NCBI RefSeq assembly: GCF_000340965.1
Contig: NZ_ANAY01000014.1
Coordinates: forward strand, 95,577-159,576
Source of the DNA: Nocardiopsis kunsanensis DSM 44524
GTDB taxonomy: Bacteria; Actinomycetota; Actinomycetes; Streptosporangiales; Streptosporangiaceae
DNA: 64,000 bases
Reading direction: 5' to 3'
Below, one piece after another: positions 14,971 to 23,866 of this stretch; the first letter of the stretch is position 1; each line of letters starts with the position of its first letter. The notes beneath the pieces were generated by a model. It was not told the DNA's origin and ran no database searches. It was given only the letters and a program-made list of their open reading frames with translations. The position numbers and the translations under genes are program-made.

Positions 14971-15728
14971 CAAAGGCTCCTCTGCTCGTTCTCGATCTTC
15001 TTCAGGGTGTCGAGCGCGCCGGTGAACCCGGACAGCACGGCCCCGTACTGCATGGTGGCGACGATGGTCTCGGCGCCCTCCTGAACGGCGAGGTGCTTCT
15101 CGGCCTCGCTCCAGGCGGGGATGACCCAGGGTTTGCCGGCCGACCGTGCGGCGCGGGCGAGGTGGCGCAGGTCCTCCAGGTCGGCCTCGTCGACGGTGTA
15201 GGCACCGCGGTCGCGGCGCAGCGACAGGTCGGAGGGGCCGATGAAGATCCCGTCGACGACGGGGAGCTGGAGGATCGCGTCGATGTCCTCGAACGCCGAG
15301 GCGTCCTCGATCATCGGGTAGCAGCGGGTGCCCTGGTCCTGCTCGGTGACCCACGCGTCGGTGAACCCACGGTACTTGGAGGTGCGTCCGCCGGCGAAGG
15401 AGCGGTCCCCCAGCGGCGGGAACTTCGCGTAACCGCAGACCGTCCTGGCGTGCTCGACGGACTCCACGTGCGGGACGGCCACCGCGTTCGCGCCGAAGTC
15501 CAGGGCCTGCTGGATCGGTCCGCGCTCGGGCCCCAGCACCTTGGCGATGACGTCCATGCCGTTGGAACGGATGAACGGGATCAGCCAATCCAGCGCGGCC
15601 AGGTCGAACAGTCCGTGCTCGACGTCGAGCACGACGGTGTCGTATCCGGCCAGACGGGCCATTTCCACTGCTGCGGCCGAGGGCTCGGACAGCCAGACCC
15701 CGTGCCGCCTCTGTGCCTGATCGCTCAC
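14970..15728 (-). CDS. HpcH/HpaI-family class II aldolase
   Basis: This is a 252-residue TIM-barrel aldolase. The motifs DVEHGLFDL (catalytic base region), Glu in MIEDASAFEDI and Asp in IFIGPSDLSLRR (metal ligands) match HpaI, YfaU and 2-dehydro-3-deoxyglucarate aldolase. Members cleave 4-hydroxy-2-oxo acids retro-aldol fashion to pyruvate plus an aldehyde. It is the first gene of the catabolic operon, divergent from the GntR gene. Its promoter lies in the 96-bp gap that also holds a TGTATACA palindrome. Confidence 0.88.
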   Translation of the reverse strand: MSDQAQRRHGVWLSEPSAAAVEMARLAGYDTVVLDVEHGLFDLAALDWLIPFIRSNGMDVIAKVLGPERGPIQQALDFGANAVAVPHVESVEHARTVCGYAKFPPLGDRSFAGGRTSKYRGFTDAWVTEQDQGTRCYPMIEDASAFEDIDAILQLPVVDGIFIGPSDLSLRRDRGAYTVDEADLEDLRHLARAARSAGKPWVIPAWSEAEKHLAVQEGAETIVATMQYGAVLSGFTGALDTLKKIENEQRSL

Positions 15729-15779
15729 GTGTTACCTCCCATGTGACCCACAGCCCAATAATATGTGCCGTGGACAACT

Positions 15780-15787
15780 TGTATACA
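15780..15787. promoter_or_regulatory. TGTATACA palindrome, candidate GntR/FadR operator
   Basis: The perfect palindrome TGTATACA lies in the short divergent region between the aldolase gene and the GntR gene, with a related half-site (GTGTAT) a few bases further. FadR/VanR-type GntR proteins recognise short dyads of the TNGTATACNA kind. Confidence 0.5.
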
Positions 15788-15824
15788 TGGTGTATCCCGT
15801 TTGTGCAAAGGTAAGGTTGGCCGC

Positions 15825-16496
15825 GTGTCAGATCAAGGGAACAGCAGTCGAGCCAGGACGAAACGGCAGTCGGCGCGGGAACGCGCCTACGAGTGGATCG
15901 GCAACGCCATCCTGACGGGAGTGTTCACCGAGGGCGAATTCCTCGACGAGATCGCCCTGGCCGGAGAGGTGGGCACCTCTCGGACACCGGTACGTGAAGC
16001 CCTCCACCGGCTGCAGGCCGAGCGTTTCGTCGAACTCGTCCCCCGCCGCGGAGCCCAGGTGCGGGTCGTCAACGCCACCGAGATGCGCGAGATCTACCAG
16101 GCCCGCTTCGTCATCGAAGCGGACGCCGTGCGCAAGATCTGCGGGCGGCGCCAAGGCACTCCCCCCGACTCCATGGAGCTCATCGAGGCGATGGAAGCCG
16201 CTGCGCGGGACCGGGACTGGAACCAGGTCGCCCAGCTCGACCAGGTCTTCCACTCCTCCATCGTGAGCCACCGGGGCAACGCGGTCCTGACCGAGATGTA
16301 CGACGCCATGCGCCCCCGGCAGGTGCGCCTGGCGGTTCGCACCCTGACCGAGCTCCCCGAACGTCTGAGCACCATCGAACGCGAGCACCGCGAACTCCAT
16401 GCGGCGCTCGAACAGCACGACGGCGCCCGCAGCGTGGAGATCCTGGACAGCCATCTGCACGAGGTCCCGGAACTCGTCCAGGCCTTCTCGGACTGA
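15825..16496 (+). CDS. GntR-family regulator (FadR subfamily, FCD domain)
   Basis: This is a 223-residue regulator. The N-terminal winged helix (about residues 15-75) contains the GntR signature GTSRTPVREALHRLQAERFVE. The C-terminal FCD domain shows the metal/ligand positions Asp and His in DQVFHSSIVSHRGN and His in DSHLHEV. The GTG at 15825 is preferred to the earlier ATG at 15765 because the extra residues overlap the palindromic operator and AAGG lies at suitable spacing. It is divergent from, and most likely represses, the aldolase-TRAP operon, with an organic-acid effector. Confidence 0.88.
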   Translation: MSDQGNSSRARTKRQSARERAYEWIGNAILTGVFTEGEFLDEIALAGEVGTSRTPVREALHRLQAERFVELVPRRGAQVRVVNATEMREIYQARFVIEADAVRKICGRRQGTPPDSMELIEAMEAAARDRDWNQVAQLDQVFHSSIVSHRGNAVLTEMYDAMRPRQVRLAVRTLTELPERLSTIEREHRELHAALEQHDGARSVEILDSHLHEVPELVQAFSD

Positions 16497-16535
16497 TCGG
16501 GCGGGGCCGCGGGGAGCGACGGTGCTCTTGCGGCA

Positions 16536-16577
16536 ACAAAAAACGGTGCCGGTGCTCACAACAGCTCCGACACCGTT
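16536..16577 (-). terminator. Intrinsic terminator of the cupin gene
   Basis: On the minus strand a hairpin AACGGTGtCGGaGC...GCaCCGgCACCGTT is followed at once by TTTTTTGTT, a strong rho-independent terminator. In the other direction it can also end the GntR transcript. Confidence 0.8.
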
Positions 16578-16600
16578 CTCCTGGCGCCGGCTCCCCGCCC

Positions 16601-17032
16601 CTAGTCCTCGTTCGGGTCCTTCCCGGCGTCACGGTGGGTCGGGTGCACGGTGGCGGGTTCGTGGTCCGGCGGACCGTAGAGCGCGTAGAGCTTCAAGGGC
16701 TCGTCGCCGGTGTTGACGACGTTGTGCCAAATGCCGGCCGGGACCATGATGATGTCGTCGTCCTCCACGTCACGGACGAAGTCCAGGTCGTCCTCGGCGG
16801 GCCCCATCAGTGTGCGTCCGGTCCCCTCTTCCACCCGGAGGAACTGGTCGTTGTCCGGGTGTACTTCCAGGCCGACGTCATCACCGACGTCGATGCTCAT
16901 CACGGTGAGCTGCAGGTGCTCGCCGGTCCACAGGGTGCGGCGGTAGTCGGGGTTGTCGAGGCTCTCGCTCTCGATGTCGGTGACGAACGGTCGCCTGCCG
17001 TGGTCCTCGCCGGTGGTGTAGTCGTTGCTCAC
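16601..17032 (-). CDS. Cupin-domain protein
   Basis: This is a 143-residue single-domain cupin. The metal-binding motif 1 is seen as GLEVHPDNDQFLRVEEG (His, Glu) and motif 2 as IIMVPAGIWHNVVNTG (His). It resembles small mannose-6-phosphate-isomerase-like cupins of unknown function. It is a single gene with its own terminator, facing away from the TetR gene. Confidence 0.85.
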   Translation of the reverse strand: MSNDYTTGEDHGRRPFVTDIESESLDNPDYRRTLWTGEHLQLTVMSIDVGDDVGLEVHPDNDQFLRVEEGTGRTLMGPAEDDLDFVRDVEDDDIIMVPAGIWHNVVNTGDEPLKLYALYGPPDHEPATVHPTHRDAGKDPNED

Positions 17033-17282
17033 AGTCGTGTCGACCTCCCGCGATCGGCGCGCGTGAAGAGTCCCTTCATCACCCCCAACCTAGCCGTCGC
17101 GGGGGCCCGGCAATCGTCGCCTCACTCACAGGTTCCCGCAGGCCCCATGTGCACCGTCGCGGGGGTGTTCCCGAACCGCCCTCGGTAACCTCGGACCCGT
17201 CATGTTCGCGGTCACCTCGCAGGGGCGCTTCCCAGGCGCGGTCGCGACACGCTCCGATCGCTCATCCGAGGAGGGCTCCCCC

Positions 17283-17879
17283 GTGGTCGGGATCCGCCAA
17301 CAGCGCCAGCAGCGCACCCGCCTGGCACTGCTCGACGCCGCCGCGTCGGTGTTCGCCCAGCGTGGTTACGCCAGCGCCTCCGTGCCGCAGATCGCCCAGG
17401 AGGCCGGGATGTCCACCGGCGCGATCTACGCCAACTTCTCCGGCAAGCACGAACTGTTCCTGGCCATGATGCGACGGGTGATCGAGTCCGGAGCGGAGGC
17501 ACGGCAACGTTCGGCCGATCACATCACCGACCGCGACGAACTGCTCGAGCAGATGGTCACGACGTGGACGAGCACGGTCGACGCCGCGCCCGAGGTCGTG
17601 CTCCTGATGGCGGAGTTCTGGCTGTACGCGCTACGCAACTCGCCGCAGGCCGATGCCGTCACCGATTTGCTGGCCGATGTGCGTGCCAACCTCGCGGCGA
17701 GCATCGTCGGCGCCGGCGTGGTGACCGATCCCGACCGGGCCGAGCGGATGGCCGTGGCTGTGCAGGCGCTGGCCTACGGCTATGCCATGCAGCGGTTGGC
17801 CGACGAGGACTCCGTGTCGCCGGCGCAGCTGGTCGAGTCGGTGGACTGGCTACTGCTGGGGGCCGCTCCGGAGCGGTGA
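17283..17879 (+). CDS. TetR-family transcriptional regulator
   Basis: This is a 198-residue regulator with an N-terminal TetR helix-turn-helix (ALLDAAASVFAQRGYASASV...MSTGAIYANFSGKHELF, residues about 12-60) and a variable ligand-binding domain with a BetI-like C-terminal half. The GTG at 17283 has a near-perfect GAGGAGGG 7 bases upstream; the earlier in-frame ATG at 17202 lacks one. It lies 106 bases before, and on the same strand as, the alpha/beta hydrolase - AMP ligase pair and probably controls it. Confidence 0.88.
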   Translation: MVGIRQQRQQRTRLALLDAAASVFAQRGYASASVPQIAQEAGMSTGAIYANFSGKHELFLAMMRRVIESGAEARQRSADHITDRDELLEQMVTTWTSTVDAAPEVVLLMAEFWLYALRNSPQADAVTDLLADVRANLAASIVGAGVVTDPDRAERMAVAVQALAYGYAMQRLADEDSVSPAQLVESVDWLLLGAAPER

Positions 17880-17985
17880 CGGCCGTTCGGGGACCGCTGC
17901 TCCTGGGGGTCTTGTCGCTGTGACCACACTCACGTAACCTCCATTCGGCGAACAACCATTCTCTGAAGTTGCGTGGGAGGTCACG

Positions 17986-18888
17986 GTGAGTGGTATCGGG
18001 TCCCCGAAAGAGGCTCCACTGGAGCGGTTCCGGCACGGCGAACTGGAGATGGCAGTGCGTCGAGCCGGAGACAGCGGACCGGGTGTGGTCCTGCTCCACA
18101 ACGGGGGCACGTCGCACACCATCTGGCGCCACCAGATCGCCGACCTGGCCACCGACCACCGCGTGGTGGCCGTCGACCTCCCGGGCTTCGGTGACTCCCC
18201 GCGCCCCTCCCGCCCGATCGACCTCGCCGACCACATCGAACTGGTCTCGGCCCTGATCGAGCACGACGGCCTGCCCCCGGTCTCCCTCGTCGGCAACTGC
18301 ATGGGGTCGGCCATCGCCGCCGGTGTGGCCGCCAACAGCTCCAGCGACGTACGCGCGCTGGTCATGGTCAACCCGCTGACCGACGCCACGTTCCGCGCCG
18401 GCGGACTCGGGCTGCTGATGGCCCCCGACAGCAAGTGGGCGAAGGCCAGGGCACCGCTGCGAGCGGCGCTCCGGCGCCTGCGCGTGCCCCGCGCGATCGC
18501 CCCGTTGGTGCTGCGCTACCAGATGGGCCCCGCCGGCGCACGCGCCGGCCTCCACCACGACCCCGAACTGACGGCGTGCCTGCTGCGGGACGACGAAGCG
18601 CCCGCACTGACCGACGTCCTGGCCGACCTGCCCCAGAGCTACCGCATCGTTCGCGGCCCGGACAGCCCTCCTCTGTGCACCATCTGGGGTGCCCGCAACC
18701 GGGTCCTGTCGCCACGGGCCGGTGTCCGCCTCGACAAGGTGCTGCGCTCCGATCGCCGCATGCTCGTCCACGACGCCGGACACATGCCGATGCTGGAACG
18801 GCCCGACGAAGTCACCGGGACGATCCGTTCCTTCCTGGCCGACGCCGCGACCGGCCGCCTACGAACCTCCCCCGACGTCCAGAGGTGA
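17986..18888 (+). CDS. Alpha/beta hydrolase with Cys in the nucleophile position
   Basis: This is a 300-residue alpha/beta-hydrolase fold protein. The oxyanion region is VVLLHNGGTSHTIW. The nucleophile elbow reads LVGNCMGSAIAAG, so Cys replaces the usual Ser (or the Asp of OleB/haloalkane dehalogenases). The His is in VHDAGHMPMLERPDEV, and an acidic residue is available after the sixth strand. The gene is followed after 4 bases by an OleC-like ligase, an arrangement reminiscent of oleB-oleC in olefin and beta-lactone pathways, where OleB decarboxylates a beta-lactone. The Cys elbow argues against the standard OleB mechanism. GGGAGG stands 5 bases before the GTG start. Confidence 0.8.
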   Translation: MSGIGSPKEAPLERFRHGELEMAVRRAGDSGPGVVLLHNGGTSHTIWRHQIADLATDHRVVAVDLPGFGDSPRPSRPIDLADHIELVSALIEHDGLPPVSLVGNCMGSAIAAGVAANSSSDVRALVMVNPLTDATFRAGGLGLLMAPDSKWAKARAPLRAALRRLRVPRAIAPLVLRYQMGPAGARAGLHHDPELTACLLRDDEAPALTDVLADLPQSYRIVRGPDSPPLCTIWGARNRVLSPRAGVRLDKVLRSDRRMLVHDAGHMPMLERPDEVTGTIRSFLADAATGRLRTSPDVQR

Positions 18889-18892
18889 TCCG

Positions 18893-20623
18893 ATGACAGG
18901 CCGCGCTCCCCTCGAGCACCCACACACCGGTGCGGCCACCCACGGTGACATCCCTGTCACCCCTGACCGGGTCAGGGTGGCCGACCTGGTCCTGGAAGTC
19001 GCACGCGCCCACCCCGACCGCGTGGCCCTGGTCCGGACGACCAAGCGCCGCGACGGCAGCCTGGTCCACCACGAACGGACCTACGGCGAACTCTCCGACC
19101 GTGCCGAACGCCTGGCCGCGGGCCTGCGTGCGAACGGCATCCGCGAAGGCACCCTCTGCTCGTTCATGGTGCCGCCGAGCTTCGATGCGCTCGTGCTCGG
19201 TACCGCCCTCTTCCGGATCGGTGCCACGCTGGTGGGCATCGAACCGTTCAGCCACGGCCTGCGCCGGGTGACCCGCTGCCTGGACCGCGTCGGCCCCGAG
19301 GTGTTCTTCGGTACGCCCAGCGCACACCTGGCCAAACGGCTCTTCGGCTGGGGCAGGCGCACCGTACGTCAGCAGTACGTCGTGGACGGCACGTTCCCCG
19401 GCCTGGAGACCCTGGACGACCTGATGGTGGACACGGCCCCGGCCGAGCCCACCCAGGCCGACGTCGACCCGGGCGACCCCGCCGTCATCGCCTTCACCAC
19501 CGGTAGCACCGGCATGCCGAAGCCCACTGTGCTGCGCCAACGCAACTTCGCCGCCATGATCGAACTGGTCGGCGACCAGTGGTCGCTCGGCAACGGCGAC
19601 GACGTGGTCGACATGCCCACGTTCCCGATGTTCTGGATCATCGCCCTGTCCGCCGGCGGCCAAGTGGTGGTCCCGCCGATGGACTTCACCATGAAGGGCC
19701 CCGGCGACGCCGACCCGGCCGCCCTGCTGCGCACCGTCGAAGAACACGGGGTCCGGTCGATGTTCGCCTCTCCGGCGCTGCTGCGGAACTTGTCGGAGCA
19801 CGCCCGTCAGGGGTCGATCAAGATCCCGTCCGTGCGCCGTGTCGTCGCCGGCGGTGCCGAGGTGCAGGGGCCGCTGTTCGCCGCGGTCCGGGACATGCTC
19901 GGCAGCGAGGGTGAACTGTACTCCAACTACGGGGCGACCGAGGCACTCCCGTTGTGCGAGATCGACGGCACGACGGTGCTGGAGGAGACCTGGGAGCGCA
20001 CCGAACGCGGTGAAGGCCTGTGCGTGGGGCGGGGACTGCCCGGCGTCGAGCTGCGTATCGTGCCCGCGACCGAGAAACCCATCGCCGGCATCGATGACGT
20101 CGAAGCGCTGCCGACGGGTGAGATCGGCGAGGTCATCGCCCGGAGCCCGCACATCAGCGAGGACTACTTCGACGCTCCGGGGCCGACGGCGGCCAACAAG
20201 ATCGCCGCTCCGGACGGGTCGGTGTGGCACCGGCTGGGCGATGTCGGTTCCCTCGACGAGCAGGGGCGCCTGTGGCTCGGCGGACGCCGCTCGCACCAGG
20301 TCGTCACCCCAGGCAAGATCTACCGGCCGCTGCAGGTCGAACCCGTGGTGGCCACGCACAAGGCAGTGCGTCGCGCGGCACTGGTCGCCGTCCCCTGCAT
20401 GGGCAGCACGGTTCCGGTGGTGTGTATCGAACGTTCCGGCGAGGACGACCGCGACACCGGGGTGATCACCGCGGAGCTGCGGAACATGATGGGCCGCCAC
20501 GAGGCGACACGGGGACTCACGGCCTTCGTCGAGATGCGGCGCCTGCCCGTGGATCGGCGGCACAACGCCAAGATCGACCGTCCGGCGCTGGGCGCCGCGC
20601 TGGCGCGCCGCCGGAAGGGGTGA
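18893..20623 (+). CDS. OleC-like AMP-dependent ligase (beta-lactone synthetase type)
   Basis: This is a 576-residue adenylate-forming enzyme. The P-loop motif is FTTGSTGMPKPTVLRQRNF (about 200-218), the A5-type motif YSNYGATEALPLCEI (about 345), A7 WHRLGDVG, A8 GRRSHQVVTPGK, and the C-terminal Lys is in PVDRRHNAKIDR. The YGATEALP and RHNAKI signatures match OleC, which adenylates 2-alkyl-3-hydroxy acids and closes them to beta-lactones, better than ordinary acyl-CoA ligases. It is coupled to the upstream hydrolase gene. No OleA thiolase or OleD reductase is in the window, so it may act on an acid from another source. Confidence 0.78.
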   Translation: MTGRAPLEHPHTGAATHGDIPVTPDRVRVADLVLEVARAHPDRVALVRTTKRRDGSLVHHERTYGELSDRAERLAAGLRANGIREGTLCSFMVPPSFDALVLGTALFRIGATLVGIEPFSHGLRRVTRCLDRVGPEVFFGTPSAHLAKRLFGWGRRTVRQQYVVDGTFPGLETLDDLMVDTAPAEPTQADVDPGDPAVIAFTTGSTGMPKPTVLRQRNFAAMIELVGDQWSLGNGDDVVDMPTFPMFWIIALSAGGQVVVPPMDFTMKGPGDADPAALLRTVEEHGVRSMFASPALLRNLSEHARQGSIKIPSVRRVVAGGAEVQGPLFAAVRDMLGSEGELYSNYGATEALPLCEIDGTTVLEETWERTERGEGLCVGRGLPGVELRIVPATEKPIAGIDDVEALPTGEIGEVIARSPHISEDYFDAPGPTAANKIAAPDGSVWHRLGDVGSLDEQGRLWLGGRRSHQVVTPGKIYRPLQVEPVVATHKAVRRAALVAVPCMGSTVPVVCIERSGEDDRDTGVITAELRNMMGRHEATRGLTAFVEMRRLPVDRRHNAKIDRPALGAALARRRKG

Positions 20624-20639
20624 ACAACCCTTCACGAAC

Positions 20640-20676
20640 GTGCCACCGCCGGACCGGGTCGCACCGGCGGTGGCAC
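20640..20676. terminator. Bidirectional hairpin between convergent genes
   Basis: GTGCCACCGCCGG (20640-20652) pairs perfectly with CCGGCGGTGGCAC (20664-20676). It ends the hydrolase-ligase operon and lies beyond the sugar-porter gene on the other strand. Confidence 0.8.
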
Positions 20677-20757
20677 ATGAGGTCGGTCGGGCCCACCCGC
20701 TCCGGGCCCCGACCACCGATCCGGTCTCAGCCCCGGGCCCCGGGGCCCGGGGCCCGG

Positions 20758-22167
20758 TCACCCCTCGGAGATCCTCCATCGCCGGCGGAGGTCCGCTCCC
20801 ACCTCGTCGGCGTTGCGTTCACGCGTCTCGGGCACCCACTTGGCGACGAAGGCGAAGCCCAGGAGGCAGAGGACGGCGAAGCCCCAGAACGTCGCCGCCT
20901 GCCCGACGGCGTTCACCAGAGGCAGGAACGCCAGGCTCACCAGGAAGTTGGAGAGCCAGTTCACGGTGGCGCCCGCGCTCGCCCCTTCCGCACGTTGCGC
21001 GGAGGGGAAGACCTCACCGAGCAGGACCCAGAAGACCGGCCCCATGCCGACCCCGAACGCCACGATGAACAACATCATGAACACGAGCATGGCCAACGGG
21101 CTCATACCCGCGGCGAAGGCCAGGCCCAGCAGGGCGATGGAGACCGTCATCCCCGCGAGGGAGCCGAGCAACAGCGGGCGTCGGCCGACCCGGTCGATGA
21201 GGGCGAGGGAGACGAACGTGACGGCGACGTTGACGGTCCCGATGAAGATCGAGTAGAAGATCGCGTTCGAGGCCGAGAGCCCGGCCTGGCTGATGATCGT
21301 GGGCGCGTAGTAGAAGATCGTGTTGATCCCGGCGAACTGCTGGAGCGCGGCCAGGACGCAGGCGACCAGGAGCGCGGCAAGGGCCGTCCCCCGGAACAGG
21401 TCCCCCACACCGCCGGAGGACCCGCTCCGGTCCTCCTCGCGCTGCGCATCGTGCACGCGGTCGACGAACCGGTCGGCGTCGCCCGGCTCGGCGACCCTGT
21501 CGACCACCTTCCGGGCCTGCTCCATCCTGCCCTTGCGGACCAACCACGCGGGTGATTCGGGCAACCACAGAGCCGCGAGGAACAGGAGGAGGGCGGGCAC
21601 GAGACCGACCCCGAACATCGCCCGCCAGGCCTCGGCGCCGGACAGCGCCCAGTTCACCAGGTACGAGGTGAGCAGTCCGAAGGTGATGAACAGTTGGTTG
21701 AGGCTGAGCATGCGGCCTCGGACCTGGGCCGGGGCCATCTCACCGAGATAGGTCGGCACCGTGGCCGACACACCGCCGACGGCCAGCCCCATCACCACCC
21801 GGCCGAGCAGCACCGTCCAGTAACCGGGGGCGAAGGCGGTGGCCCCGATCCCGAGGAAGAACACGACTCCGAGAGCGGCGAGAACCGGTTTCCGCCCGTA
21901 ACGGTCGGCGATGTTCCCGCAGGTGAGGGCGCCGATGACGGCGCCGAGCAGCAGAATGCTCACCACTGATCCCTGCTGGAACGAGGTGAGGTCGAAGTCC
22001 TCCCTGATGAACAACAACGCACCGGAGATGATCCCGGTGTCGAAGCCGAACAGGAAACTTCCGAGGGCGATGGAGACCCCCCACGCACGGACCCTGCGCA
22101 GCCCCTGCGGGGTGAGATCGACCAGATGGCTCTCGGCCGCGGGGCGGGTGTTCAACGGTTCGCTCAT
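20758..22167 (-). CDS. Sugar:proton symporter of the MFS sugar porter family
   Basis: This is a 469-residue protein with twelve membrane helices and the sugar-porter signatures: GFDTGIISGAL in helix 1, ADRYGRKPVL in loop 2-3, a PESPAWLV stretch before the central loop, QQFAGINTIFYYAPTI in helix 7 and VPETRERN at the end. It resembles GlcP/XylE and probably imports a hexose or pentose with a proton. It overlaps the upstream G6PD homologue by 4 bases (ATGA), linking sugar uptake to the oxidative pentose-phosphate step. Confidence 0.9.
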   Translation of the reverse strand: MSEPLNTRPAAESHLVDLTPQGLRRVRAWGVSIALGSFLFGFDTGIISGALLFIREDFDLTSFQQGSVVSILLLGAVIGALTCGNIADRYGRKPVLAALGVVFFLGIGATAFAPGYWTVLLGRVVMGLAVGGVSATVPTYLGEMAPAQVRGRMLSLNQLFITFGLLTSYLVNWALSGAEAWRAMFGVGLVPALLLFLAALWLPESPAWLVRKGRMEQARKVVDRVAEPGDADRFVDRVHDAQREEDRSGSSGGVGDLFRGTALAALLVACVLAALQQFAGINTIFYYAPTIISQAGLSASNAIFYSIFIGTVNVAVTFVSLALIDRVGRRPLLLGSLAGMTVSIALLGLAFAAGMSPLAMLVFMMLFIVAFGVGMGPVFWVLLGEVFPSAQRAEGASAGATVNWLSNFLVSLAFLPLVNAVGQAATFWGFAVLCLLGFAFVAKWVPETRERNADEVGADLRRRWRISEG

Positions 22168-23600
22168 GTCTCCCAGCTCTCCCAGTTCGCCGGGCCGGTA
22201 CTCCCGGCCCGGTAGTCGTGGAGGGGGACACGTCCGTGGCGCCATGCGTCCAGGACCGGTTCGATGATGCGCCAGGACTCGACCGACATGTCACCGCGCA
22301 CCGACAGTGGTTTCTCGTCCTCGAGCACACCCCGGAGCACTTCGCCGTACTCGAGCAGGTCGCCGGGGCCGAACCCCGTCTCGAGCGTGACCGGTGAGAG
22401 GTCGAAGGGGTCTCCGGGTCCGTTGACGTTGAGTTCCATCTCGATACGGCGGGGGCCGAGACCGATACGCAGCCGGTTCCCGATGACCTCGCCGGTGAGC
22501 CCGGCGGGGATGTGCTGGGGGTCGCGGAACCGGAAGGCGACCTCCTGCCGGGGCTCACCGATCGCCTTACCCGACCTGACACGGAAGGGCACACCGGCCC
22601 ATCGCCACGTATCGACCGCGAGGACGACCTCGGCCAGGGTCTCGGTCCCCCGTGCGGGATCGGTACCTTCCTCCTCGGTGTAGGAGGGCAGCGAGCGGCC
22701 GTCGACGGTTCCCGCAGTGTAACGGGCGCGGCGGCTGTACCTGTCGGGCCGGTCGTCCCAGACACGGGTCGCGCGCAGGACCTGCGCCTTGGCGTCGCGG
22801 ACGTCGACCCCCTCGAGCGTGCTCGGCGGCGACATCGCCACCAGGGCCAGGACCTGGAGCAGGTGGCTCTGGACCATGTCACGCAGGGCGCCCGCCCCGT
22901 CGTAGAAGCCGGCACGGCCCTCGAGACCGAGCGTCTCGTCGAAGGTGATGTCGACCGCTTCGACGTGTTCGGAGCTGAGCAACGGCTCGACCACCCGGTT
23001 GGCGAAGCGGACACCGAGGATGTTGAGCACCGTCGTCATGCCGAGGAAGTGATCGACGCGGTGCACGTGGTCCTCCGGCACCAGGCCGTGGAGCAGCTCG
23101 TTCAGCGCAGAAGCACTGTCGGCGTCGGTCCCGAAGGGTTTTTCCAGCACCAGCCGCGTACCGTGCGGCACACCGGTGCGGGCCAGGGCCCGGCAGGTCT
23201 CCACCATGACCGCCGGCGGAAGCGCCAGGTAGATCGTGGTACGGCCCCGGCAGTGGGCCAGCAGGCGGTTCAGGCCGTGGTCGTCGGTGGCGTCCGCGGT
23301 GATGTAGCGCGTGTTGGCGACGACCGTGTCGACGGCCGGCCCCTCCGCTCCCCCGTCCGCGAAGGCCCGCGCGACGGTCGACCGCCATCCTTCGTCGCTC
23401 TCCTCACCGCGGTCGCTGCCGATGAGGAGGAGATCGGCCATCGACGAGGTGTCGACGAGTCCGCCCAAGCCAGGCAGGAGCAGTCTGGTGGTCAGGTCGC
23501 CGCCCGCGCCGAGGACGAGCAGGGTCTGGGGCTGCTCTCCCGTCGCGCTCGTCCCGGGGGCACGTCCGCCCCCGTTCGTACGGATACGGTCGTCGCTCAC
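22164..23600 (-). CDS. zwf: Glucose-6-phosphate dehydrogenase homologue
   Basis: This is a 478-residue G6PD-family enzyme. The Rossmann motif is GAGGDLTTRLLLPGL (canonical GASGDLA), LEKPFG precedes the catalytic domain, and the active-site motif is RVDHFLGM where the canonical form is RIDHYLGK. Later motifs such as PFRVRSGKAIGE are conserved. The substitutions (Tyr to Phe and Lys to Met in the active-site strip) place it in the divergent actinomycete branch; substrate or cofactor preference may differ from housekeeping Zwf. It is co-transcribed with the sugar porter. Confidence 0.85.
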   Translation of the reverse strand: MSDDRIRTNGGGRAPGTSATGEQPQTLLVLGAGGDLTTRLLLPGLGGLVDTSSMADLLLIGSDRGEESDEGWRSTVARAFADGGAEGPAVDTVVANTRYITADATDDHGLNRLLAHCRGRTTIYLALPPAVMVETCRALARTGVPHGTRLVLEKPFGTDADSASALNELLHGLVPEDHVHRVDHFLGMTTVLNILGVRFANRVVEPLLSSEHVEAVDITFDETLGLEGRAGFYDGAGALRDMVQSHLLQVLALVAMSPPSTLEGVDVRDAKAQVLRATRVWDDRPDRYSRRARYTAGTVDGRSLPSYTEEEGTDPARGTETLAEVVLAVDTWRWAGVPFRVRSGKAIGEPRQEVAFRFRDPQHIPAGLTGEVIGNRLRIGLGPRRIEMELNVNGPGDPFDLSPVTLETGFGPGDLLEYGEVLRGVLEDEKPLSVRGDMSVESWRIIEPVLDAWRHGRVPLHDYRAGSTGPANWESWET

Positions 23601-23801
23601 AGCGGCCTTCTTCCCGGTTCGGGCAGCGCTCGACGCAGCTTTCTGCGTTCCCCGGCGGGGCGGGGACGGACACGGCCATTGTCCGTATGCCGATGATTCT
23701 CACGCAGAGAACGCGCCGAACCGGGAAAACACATGTTCTGCGGGGCCCGGTCGGTGGGCTGGGGGACAGGGAAGCCGGTTGGGTCGGTCGAGCTGGGACG
23801 A

Positions 23802-23866
23802 TTCATGGATCGGTGACGGGTGGTACGGCTTATGGACTGGTGACGGGGTTCATGGACCGGTTCAGG
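23802..23866. repeat. Three short tandem-like direct repeats
   Basis: TTCATGGATCGGTGACGGG (23802-23820), TTATGGACTGGTGACGGGG (23830-23848) and TTCATGGACCGGTTCAGG (23849-23866) are diverged copies of one 18-19-bp unit. Confidence 0.6.

Noticed and set aside
23802..23866. CRISPR array suggested by the short repeats
   Set aside because: There are only three diverged units with unequal or no spacers, and no cas genes.
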